From: Candidatus Parvarchaeota archaeon
GTDB lineage: Archaea; Nanobdellota; Nanobdellia; CSSed11-243R1
Assembly: GCA_003563585.1 (NCBI GenBank)
Contig: PWUQ01000098.1
Location: 1 to 6,254, forward strand
Length of the DNA stretch: 6,254 nucleotides
Reading direction: 5' to 3'
Positions 1 to 4,532 of the stretch are shown one piece after another. Position numbers and translations under genes: made by a program. Below the pieces are notes generated by a model. That model was not told where the DNA came from. It made no database searches and was given only the letters and a program-made list of their open reading frames with translations. How positions within the stretch are numbered: the first letter of the stretch is position 1; every line of letters starts with the position of its first letter.

Positions 1-381
1 AGAAATAATCTTGCACAAGCAATAGAAAATCTCCATTGTATTGACTCATCAATTGAAATGTTGGAATCTGAGGAATTTAAAGAAGAGAAAAAACCCGAAA
101 TAATTGTTTCAGAATCAGAAGGAGTAGGAGTTGTTGAGGATCCTAGAGGTTTATTATACAACCGATTCAAACTAGATAAAAATGGATTAATTAAAGAAAG
201 TAAAATAGTTACCCCCACCGCACAAAATCAAATAAGGATGGAAAATGATATACGACAGCTTGTTGAAGAAAATTTAGATAAATCCAAAGAACAAATTAGA
301 ATATTAGTAGAAGAATTAATACGTTCTTACGACCCGTGTATGACTTGTGCCAGCAGATTTCTTAAACTAAAATGGATTTAA
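1..381 (+). CDS. [NiFe]-hydrogenase large (alpha) subunit, group 3-like, C-terminal part
   Basis: The frame is open from base 1, so this is the last 126 residues of a longer protein; the in-frame ATG at 58 is internal. Family knowledge: the large subunit holds the Ni-Fe(CN)2CO site for reversible H2 oxidation, and group 3 enzymes are cytosolic and use NAD(P) or F420. Seen: VEDPRG (codons 46-51), PTAQN (76-80), then a helical stretch leading to DPCMTC (331-348), whose two cysteines are the C-terminal nickel ligands. After Arg119 (355-357) comes a seven-residue tail FLKLKWI, the expected maturation peptide. Group 3 enzymes usually have His at this point, while Arg is usual in group 4. The VEDPRG/PTAQN wording and following sequence favour group 3 (3b or 3c/d; subgroup not resolvable here). 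In group 3b operons alpha is commonly the last gene, which agrees with the end of the operon here. The 3' end overlaps the convergent protease gene by 20 bases. Confidence 0.9.
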   Translation, partial: RNNLAQAIENLHCIDSSIEMLESEEFKEEKKPEIIVSESEGVGVVEDPRGLLYNRFKLDKNGLIKESKIVTPTAQNQIRMENDIRQLVEENLDKSKEQIRILVEELIRSYDPCMTCASRFLKLKWI

Positions 382-742
382 TTTTTTCTTTTACTTGTTT
401 TAAGGCATTTTCTATAGAAATTTTTTGAGGAACTCCTATAATTTTTATTGATTCTATATATCCTATTTTTTTCAAAAGTTTTAGATTATGAGAAACTCCA
501 AAATCGTGCATCGAGACTATTCTGTTGGAATCTAGTTGTTCCATATTTTCTATAATCATTGTTTTTTTTATTCCTTGAATTGAATCCATCAAAATTAAAT
601 TTTTCCCTTCATCCTTTAATTCTTCTTCTGTTTCGAATTCTTTGAATTGTATGTTCGGAAATTTATTTTTCAGCAATGGGATTAGTTTAATTGGTATGCT
701 GTCTTTTTCTATAAGAGGATTACCAAAAATAAGTATTTTCAT
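362..742 (-). CDS. Hydrogenase maturation endopeptidase (HycI/HybD-like, peptidase M52)
   Basis: A 126-residue protein that fits the M52 hydrogenase maturation proteases. These cut the C-terminal tail from the [NiFe] large subunit after nickel is inserted, closing the active site; they are cytosolic. Seen: an N-terminal beta strand running into GNPLIEKDS (residues 7-15), with Asp14 at the position of the first HybD metal ligand (Glu in HybD); LMDSIQG with Asp53; and SMHDFG with His79. Together these give the D/E-D-H nickel-sensing triad. A GVP turn (103-105) precedes the last helix. The protein is somewhat shorter than the usual ~150-160 residues. The ATG start overlaps the stop of the upstream 233-residue gene as ATGA (742-739), so translation is probably coupled; no strong SD is visible. 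It faces the hydrogenase large-subunit gene and overlaps its end, making that subunit the obvious substrate (inference). Confidence 0.88.
   Translation of the reverse strand: MKILIFGNPLIEKDSIPIKLIPLLKNKFPNIQFKEFETEEELKDEGKNLILMDSIQGIKKTMIIENMEQLDSNRIVSMHDFGVSHNLKLLKKIGYIESIKIIGVPQKISIENALKQVKEKIKSILV
382..392 (+). terminator. Possible T-tract terminator of the hydrogenase operon
   Basis: A T6-C-T4 run begins directly after the hydrogenase stop codon. Archaeal RNA polymerase terminates at U-rich tracts without needing a hairpin. The tract lies inside the 3' end of the opposing protease gene, where it reads as Lys/Glu-type codons on the other strand, so in this AT-rich DNA it may simply be coding sequence. 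Confidence 0.35.
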
Positions 743-1440
743 TTTAACATGTCCATTATTTTATCAGAAAGAGGAATTAAATTTTTTAAATTTTTATTGT
801 TGTATGAATTCACCAAATTTTTTTGATGAGAGATTAATTTTTCTTTTTCTTCATCACTTAAAATTTCAATAGCATAGTTATGGTGCTTTGAAATGTAAAT
901 TCCTACTTCTGGATTTTTCAAAAAATCATTTAAAATTTCATCAATTTTTTCTTCAATAAATAATTTATTTTCTACTAGTCTATATTCCAGATAAGAAACT
1001 TTTATTTTATTTTTATATATTCCTTCAACTTTTGCGGGAAATATTGAACAATTATTAAGTTCATCTATGTCACATCTTTTACTCAATTCAATTTCTCTTT
1101 CATCAATTTTTAAAACACTATCTACTATCCAATCCCTGAATTTTATAGAGTTGTGAGAATTTTGTGAATCTCCTTTCCAATATTTTTCAACTTCTTTTTT
1201 CTCAAAAGGCATACTAACATATTGAATTAAGTAAGGACAATTTTTAGCACAGAATACAATAAGATTTAATGCTCCATTCTGTGAATCATCTTTCAAATAA
1301 TTCATTATTTTTTTACAATCGTCTTTATATTTTTCTACACTTGCAAAAGCAGGATATCCATATTTAAGATGATATTTGAAACCTTTTTTGTTTAGAGGCT
1401 TTCCAGTAAGATTTTCAAGTGTTGCATTACTTTTACACAT
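739..1440 (-). CDS. Unrecognised 233-residue protein coupled to the hydrogenase protease
   Basis: I do not recognise a family. The protein is soluble-looking, with no signal peptide or membrane segment. It is rich in Lys, Glu and Asn and has six cysteines: Cys2, Cys42, Cys64, Cys68, Cys123 and Cys131. Cys64 and Cys68 form CAKNC within a hydrophobic stretch (LNLIVFCAKNCPYLIQY), which could be a metal or redox site, though nothing proves it. The C-terminal third is helical and charged, with a His-His pair at 186-187. The ATG at 1440 is preceded by a TATA-like box about 28 bases upstream and no SD, consistent with a leaderless first gene. Its stop overlaps the protease start by four bases. A role in hydrogenase biogenesis is suggested only by that coupling; it could equally be an unrelated neighbour. 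Confidence 0.8.
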   Translation of the reverse strand: MCKSNATLENLTGKPLNKKGFKYHLKYGYPAFASVEKYKDDCKKIMNYLKDDSQNGALNLIVFCAKNCPYLIQYVSMPFEKKEVEKYWKGDSQNSHNSIKFRDWIVDSVLKIDEREIELSKRCDIDELNNCSIFPAKVEGIYKNKIKVSYLEYRLVENKLFIEEKIDEILNDFLKNPEVGIYISKHHNYAIEILSDEEKEKLISHQKNLVNSYNNKNLKNLIPLSDKIMDMLK

Positions 1441-1462
1441 ATAAGAGATATCTTTTTGTTGG

Positions 1463-1475
1463 TATAAATATTTAT
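1463..1475 (-). promoter_or_regulatory. TATA-like promoter for the 233-residue gene/protease operon
   Basis: On the minus strand this reads AAATATTTATA, centred about 28 bases before the ATG at 1440, the spacing expected for an archaeal TATA box driving a leaderless transcript. Positions 1464-1475 are a perfect 12-base palindrome (ATAAATATTTAT), so the box reads the same on both strands. A second ATAAATAT copy lies at 1481-1488. Confidence 0.55.
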
Positions 1476-1521
1476 TTATTATAAATATCTTCAGTTATTT
1501 TTGGTGTTGTTTGTTTCCTTC

Positions 1522-1544
1522 AAAGTATCAATCCTTTATACTTT
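1522..1544. promoter_or_regulatory. Dyad AAAGTAT-N9-ATACTTT upstream of the VIT operon, possible operator
   Basis: A perfect seven-base inverted repeat with a nine-base spacer lies in the divergent intergenic region, about 30 bases upstream of the TATA box of the metal-transporter operon. The size (23 bases) and placement suit a dimeric regulator, for example a metal sensor. It does not match a motif I know, and dyads of this size occur by chance in AT-rich DNA. The rest of 1441-1601 shows nothing beyond the two promoters. Confidence 0.3.
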
Positions 1545-1574
1545 CTGGAATATTTTTAATAGACTAGTTAACAA

Positions 1575-1582
1575 TTTAAATA
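1575..1582 (+). promoter_or_regulatory. TATA box (TTTAAATA) of the VIT/ThiI-like operon
   Basis: TTTAAATA is a near-ideal archaeal TATA element, centred about 24 bases before the ATG at 1602. No SD sequence lies between them, so the transcript is probably leaderless or nearly so. Confidence 0.6.
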
Positions 1583-1601
1583 ATGCCAATTTTTATTTAT
1601 T

Positions 1602-2096
1602 ATGTCTAAAAAGAAAAAAAGCAATATGGAAGGAATTAGTTTCGGAGTTTCTAATTCTATCATAGGAATACTTGGAGTGCTTATTGGACTTGCTGCAACA
1701 GGTGTGAAACCTTTTGTTGAAATAGGTATAATTATTTTTGGTGTTTGCACTTGTTTGGCAGATGCATCTTCTATGTATATAAGCGAAGAAAGCGAGTATA
1801 TGCATTCTAAAAAAGAATTGATTAAAATATCCATTGAAACATTTATAGCAGAATTTTTAACACTTATAGCTATTGCAATACCGCTGTTTATATTTGAATT
1901 AACAACAGCTATCTTTATTTCATTTGGAATAGGGATATCACTATTTATAGTTCTTGGTTATTTTGTTGCGGAAGGCGATAGGAAATTAAAATTCAAACAT
2001 ATATTCCCAAGATACGTATTTTTAGTTGTAGTTGTTGCAATCATATCATATTTCGTAGGAATTTTAGCAGTTAGATTCTTTGGTGGAATGTTATGA
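1602..2096 (+). CDS. VIT1/CCC1-family metal (iron/manganese) transporter
   Basis: A 164-residue integral membrane protein. Members of this family export Fe2+ or Mn2+ from the cytosol, in prokaryotes across the cytoplasmic membrane, usually against metal excess. Seen: a basic N-terminus (SKKKKS) and five likely membrane segments at about 12-33, 38-57, 84-100, 102-123 and 138-159. The first has the family pattern FGVSNSIIGILGVLIGL; the second runs into ADASSMYISEESEYM (53-67), matching the conserved (A/D)xxSM...E segment, with Met58 at the family's metal-passage Met. The usual TM1 Asp (the DG of plant and ferritin-fused members) appears as Phe14 (FG), so this belongs to a divergent short subfamily; the transported metal is not certain. 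It is the first gene of a three-gene operon, and its stop overlaps the next start as ATGA (2093-2096). A dyad upstream of the promoter could be a metal-responsive operator (inference). Confidence 0.82.
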   Translation: MSKKKKSNMEGISFGVSNSIIGILGVLIGLAATGVKPFVEIGIIIFGVCTCLADASSMYISEESEYMHSKKELIKISIETFIAEFLTLIAIAIPLFIFELTTAIFISFGIGISLFIVLGYFVAEGDRKLKFKHIFPRYVFLVVVVAIISYFVGILAVRFFGGML

Positions 2097-2701
2097 AAGG
2101 ATTGCTTTTGATTAGTGGAGGAATTGATTCTCCTGTAGCCGGTTATTTGATGAAAAAAGAAGGGTATGAAATTGTTCCTATTCATTTTTCAAGTTCTAAC
2201 ATTGTTGGAAATGAACCTGAGGAAAAATCAATAGCTGCGTGTAAAAAATTAGGTTTTGATAAAATATTATTGGTAGAAATAAGTAATTTTTTGAAAGAAA
2301 TTGCTGAAAAATGCGATAGAAAATATTATTTTGTTATTATGAAAAGAGTTATGAATAAAATAGCTGAAAAAATAGCAAAAGAAAAAGAATTAGATTTTTT
2401 AGTTACAGGAGAAAATTTGGGGCAGGTTTCCAGCCAAACATTACAAAATATTTTAGTGGTTGACAAATCAGTAAGAATTCCCATAATTCGTCCTTTGATA
2501 GCATATGATAAAATGGAAATAGTTAATATTGCCAAAGAAATTGGAACTTTTGAAATATCTAAAGGACCTGAGATGTGTGTTGTACTTGGGCCTAAACACC
2601 CTTCCACTCAAGCAAAAGAAGAAATCATCTTGCAAGAAGAAAAAAAATTAAAGTTAGATAATTTAATAAATAATATAAGTGTTAAAATAAAAAGGTTGTA
2701 A
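2093..2701 (+). CDS. Stand-alone ThiI-type PP-loop sulfurtransferase domain protein
   Basis: A 202-residue protein matching the C-terminal AANH/PP-loop domain of ThiI, the tRNA 4-thiouridine synthase, which adenylates a uridine and replaces oxygen with sulfur. Seen: the PP-loop SGGIDS (8-13) for ATP; VTGENLGQVSSQT (104-116), the ThiI signature; IIRPLIAYDKMEI (131-143); and EMC with Cys162 before GPKHPST, at the conserved C-terminal ThiI cysteine. Missing: the N-terminal ferredoxin-like/THUMP RNA-binding domains (full ThiI is about 380-480 residues) and any rhodanese domain. The archaeal CxxC expected before KRxM reads as Phe80..Met83, so no Fe-S cluster of that type is likely. Cys74 and Cys50 are the other cysteines. 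The start overlaps the VIT stop, with a GGTGG SD-like site at 2082-2086. It may act on tRNA with a separate binding partner or on another substrate; function inferred from the family only. Confidence 0.85.
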   Translation: MKGLLLISGGIDSPVAGYLMKKEGYEIVPIHFSSSNIVGNEPEEKSIAACKKLGFDKILLVEISNFLKEIAEKCDRKYYFVIMKRVMNKIAEKIAKEKELDFLVTGENLGQVSSQTLQNILVVDKSVRIPIIRPLIAYDKMEIVNIAKEIGTFEISKGPEMCVVLGPKHPSTQAKEEIILQEEKKLKLDNLINNISVKIKRL

Positions 2702-2703
2702 CA

Positions 2704-3060
2704 ATGTATAACTCAGATGAAGAGTTTGAAGTAAATATCAAAAATGGACCATATTTTTGTTTTTACAAAGAAGAAGAAATTATTAAGTTAGAAAGAAGAA
2801 TTCAGTTTTATCATAAAAAAGGAGATATTCTTAAAATACCTGATGAACGTCTTTATAACTTATTAGAACAGTTTATTCATCCAGAAAATGAAGAAAGTGA
2901 AATATTTGTTAATTTTTCAGATTCTGGTTTGATTATAACTCCAGATGAAAAATATAAAAATAGATGCATAATACGCATGCCTTACCAAGATTTTAATCAT
3001 TTTTTAAAAGAAAGTGGATTCGAAAAAGATAAAAAAGGATATAAAAAAATAGAAGATTAA
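2704..3060 (+). CDS. Unrecognised acidic 118-residue protein, third gene of the VIT/ThiI-like operon
   Basis: I do not recognise a family. The protein is soluble, Glu/Lys/Phe-rich, with no membrane segment or signal peptide and two isolated cysteines (19 and 88). The pattern (short strands around PYFCFYKEEE, SEIFVNFSDSGLIITP and RCIIRMPY, then a helix DFNHFLKESGF) suggests a small alpha/beta domain. Its ATG lies two bases after the ThiI-like stop and is preceded by an AGGT SD at 2693-2696 with seven-base spacing, so it is a genuine operon member. Its stop codon shares bases with the stop of the convergent DJ-1 gene (overlap 3057-3060). It could be a partner for the THUMP-less ThiI-like protein, but only position supports that. 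Confidence 0.78.
   Translation: MYNSDEEFEVNIKNGPYFCFYKEEEIIKLERRIQFYHKKGDILKIPDERLYNLLEQFIHPENEESEIFVNFSDSGLIITPDEKYKNRCIIRMPYQDFNHFLKESGFEKDKKGYKKIED
3043..3049 (-). terminator. T7 tract (minus strand), possible terminator of the nuclease/DUF1858/DJ-1 operon
   Basis: Seven A residues on the plus strand give a T7 run on the minus strand just downstream of the DJ-1 stop (3057), with a second run of six at about 3031-3036. They lie in the Lys-rich 3' end of the opposing 118-residue gene, mirroring the T7 at 3074-3080. Confidence 0.35.
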
Positions 3061-3560
3061 ACCATCTCAGATATTTTTTTACCAAATTCTCTTGCAGCTT
3101 TTGGTCCATTAGCTGTTATGATTTTTCCATCAACTTCTACTGGATTTCCTGTGTATTTAACACCTTTTTGTTCAAGATTTTCTGATTCACTTTCCCAACA
3201 CGTCGCTTTCTTATTTTTTAGAATTCCTGCGTTCGCTAAAATACTTGGAGCAATACATATTGCAGCAACAATTTTATCTTCATCATAAAATTTTTTTACG
3301 ATATCCAAAGCTTTCTGATTATTAAAATATGTAGATGCTCCACTACCACCAACGAAAACAATTGCGTTGTAATCATTTTCATTTATTTCATCTATTGTTT
3401 TTTCAGGCATTGCTTCTCCACCAAGCATTCCTTTAGACTTTTCTTTTTTTAAGGAAGCTATGGTTGTTATGTGTCCAGCTTTTTCAATTTCCTCTTTTGT
3501 ATAAAATAATTCTTCATCTCTGAAATTATTTGGAGCTATTATCAATAAAACATTTGACAT
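3057..3560 (-). CDS. DJ-1/PfpI-family protein (class I glutamine-amidotransferase fold)
   Basis: A 167-residue protein of the usual DJ-1/PfpI length. Family roles include deglycase/glyoxalase, chaperone, peptidase and redox-sensing activities in the cytosol. Seen: the N-terminal strand NVLLIIAP, RDEEL with the conserved Glu that contacts the nucleophile (residue 17), the Gly-rich VFVGGSGAS, and the nucleophile elbow AAICIAPSILANAGILK with Cys102, followed by KKATCW and a C-terminal DGKIITANGPKAAREF. The residue after the cysteine is Ile, not the His of PfpI-type peptidases, so the DJ-1-like side of the family is more likely than a protease. Start: an in-frame TTG at 3569 would add three residues, but a GAGGT SD (plus positions 3569-3573) sits eight bases before the ATG at 3560 and overlaps that TTG, so I choose the ATG. 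It starts one base after the DUF1858 stop and is the last gene of its operon. Confidence 0.88.
   Translation of the reverse strand: MSNVLLIIAPNNFRDEELFYTKEEIEKAGHITTIASLKKEKSKGMLGGEAMPEKTIDEINENDYNAIVFVGGSGASTYFNNQKALDIVKKFYDEDKIVAAICIAPSILANAGILKNKKATCWESESENLEQKGVKYTGNPVEVDGKIITANGPKAAREFGKKISEMV
3074..3080 (+). terminator. T7 tract, possible terminator of the VIT/ThiI-like operon
   Basis: Seven consecutive T residues lie 14 bases beyond the stop codon at 3060, on the plus strand, inside the 3' end of the convergent DJ-1 gene where they encode lysines on the other strand. A U-tract is sufficient for archaeal intrinsic termination. Confidence 0.4.
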
Positions 3561-3561
3561 A

Positions 3562-3774
3562 TTATTCAACCTCTATGCTTTCGTTTAATTTTTTGATAAG
3601 TTCATCTATTTTTTCTTTGCTCATTCCATGTGATGTACAGCCACCTTCAATTGTTTCTTGAGATGCCATTGGACATCCTATACAACTCATTCCAAAATCA
3701 AAAAAAACTTCTATTGAGTTTGGATAATTCTTTATTACTTCTGAAATTTTATCCTCTTTTTTTATTTTATTCAT
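3562..3774 (-). CDS. DUF1858 / hybrid-cluster-protein-associated redox disulfide domain protein
   Basis: A 70-residue protein that is essentially one DUF1858 domain. The family occurs alone or fused to redox enzymes and is named for association with hybrid cluster protein and for a presumed redox-active CxxC. Seen: a helical N-terminus (ISEVIKNYPNSIEVFFDFGM), then CIGCPMASQETIEGGCTSHGM: Cys31 and Cys34 form the CxxC, and the conserved ET...HG ends in His49. A third cysteine, Cys46, lies between them, where I recall mostly Ala or similar in relatives. The start overlaps the upstream nuclease stop as ATGA (3774-3771), and a GGTGAT SD (plus 3780-3785) is spaced five bases before the ATG, within the nuclease gene. 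Likely a thiol/redox partner for a protein in the same operon or a persulfide/NO-related function; the exact role is unknown. Confidence 0.85.
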   Translation of the reverse strand: MNKIKKEDKISEVIKNYPNSIEVFFDFGMSCIGCPMASQETIEGGCTSHGMSKEKIDELIKKLNESIEVE

Positions 3775-4427
3775 TTTAAATCACCACATTTATCTTTATA
3801 TTCACAATAATTACAAAGCCAATTTTTAGATATGTCTTTTTTTGCTTCTGCAACAGGAACTTTATTTTCTCTTAAATGCCTATCTAAAATGCTGAATCTT
3901 TCTATTGCATGAAGTGCTTCCATCTCATCATATGGAACCGTAAAAACTTTACTTTCCAAGTTTTTTTTATCGATATATAATAACATACCCTTTCTGATTT
4001 TTGTTGCGAACATATACAATTGAAGCTGCATTTTATGTTCTTTTTTTGCATCTGCAAGATTATCTATATTTGAACAAGATTTAACTTCAACTAACGCAGT
4101 TTCATTGTTCAATTTTATGAATATTTCGTTATCTATCCTTCCTGAAATAGTAAATCCATTTATTTTCATTTTAAAAGGTTTTTCGGCACTTTTTAATTCT
4201 ATATGTGGGTTTTTTTCACTTTTAAGAACATCAACAACAAAATCATGTACAATATTTCCCATTTGAAATATTTTCAAAAGATTAGCATCTGGCTTTATTG
4301 GGTATTTATAAGAAAACCAAATTTTTCTTAAACAACCACCAATCTCAGAAGGATAATATCTTCCTATTGATTTCTCTCTTTCCTTCTTTTTCAAATAATT
4401 TTCCGTCATTTTATTGAAATCAATCAT
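3771..4427 (-). CDS. Cas4-like PD-(D/E)XK nuclease with Fe-S cysteine signature
   Basis: A 218-residue RecB-type nuclease. Family knowledge: Cas4/AddB-type members are DNA exonucleases, some taking part in CRISPR adaptation, many in repair or on mobile elements. Seen in order: YYPSEIGGCLRKIWF with Cys32; GNIVHDFV with His61; SGRIDNEI with Asp99; ALVEVKSC with Glu114 and Lys116 (the D...ExK core); QLQLYMF with the QxxxY motif (Gln134, Tyr138); and WLCNYCEYKDKC with Cys205, Cys208 and Cys214. One N-terminal plus three C-terminal cysteines is the Cas4 [4Fe-4S] arrangement, and all catalytic positions are intact. No cas1, cas2 or repeat array is visible, so this is a solitary Cas4-like protein here. 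It is the first gene of the operon with DUF1858 and DJ-1. ATG at 4427 is preferred over Met7 (4409) because a TATA-like site lies ~25 bases upstream; neither has an SD. Confidence 0.87.
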   Translation of the reverse strand: MIDFNKMTENYLKKKEREKSIGRYYPSEIGGCLRKIWFSYKYPIKPDANLLKIFQMGNIVHDFVVDVLKSEKNPHIELKSAEKPFKMKINGFTISGRIDNEIFIKLNNETALVEVKSCSNIDNLADAKKEHKMQLQLYMFATKIRKGMLLYIDKKNLESKVFTVPYDEMEALHAIERFSILDRHLRENKVPVAEAKKDISKNWLCNYCEYKDKCGDLK

Positions 4428-4446
4428 ATTTTTTCTAAGAAATTGT

Positions 4447-4456
4447 CTTTTATTTG
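4447..4456 (-). promoter_or_regulatory. Weak TATA-like element of the Cas4-like operon
   Basis: The minus strand reads CAAATAAAAG, centred about 25 bases before the ATG at 4427 and preceded by a purine-rich CCTAAAA stretch that could be a BRE. It is a poorer TATA match than the other promoters in the window. Confidence 0.35.
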
Positions 4457-4497
4457 TTTTAGGGTGTTGTCCAATATCCAGTAATAATACAAGTGCG

Positions 4498-4510
4498 TTT
4501 AATATTTAAA
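4498..4510 (+). promoter_or_regulatory. TATA box of xerA (TTTAATATTTAAA)
   Basis: The AT-rich dyad TTTAA-TAT-TTAAA contains TATTTAAA (4503-4510), centred about 26 bases before the xerA ATG at 4533, with no SD in between, as for a leaderless archaeal mRNA. The remaining divergent spacer (4428-4532) shows no RNA gene or other repeat. Confidence 0.55.
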
Positions 4511-4532
4511 TGAAAAGAACTTAATAATATAC

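Noticed and set aside
58..381. ATG at 58 as the start of a 107-residue gene
   Set aside because: The frame is open from base 1 and the sequence is the C-terminus of a hydrogenase large subunit, so the gene is cut by the window edge.
642..872. Plus-strand 76-residue ORF
   Set aside because: It is antisense to the protease and the 233-residue gene, has no SD or promoter and a low-complexity Phe/Leu-rich composition.
1568..1834. Minus-strand ORFs opposite the VIT gene, and similar ones at 1958-2185, 2326-2607 and 4673-4861
   Set aside because: They are shadows of well-supported genes (VIT, ThiI-like, XerA) without any start signals.
3057..3569. TTG at 3569 as start of the DJ-1 gene
   Set aside because: The TTG overlaps the GAGGT SD that serves the ATG at 3560, which also gives the usual DJ-1 N-terminus.
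3771..4532. CRISPR locus suggested by the Cas4-like gene
   Set aside because: No direct repeats with spacers and no cas1/cas2-type genes are present; the adjacent gene is XerA.
4428..4532. Possible small RNA or dif site in the spacer between the nuclease and xerA
   Set aside because: I saw no tRNA-like or stable stem-loop structure; the only dyad is the 13-base TATA region of xerA.
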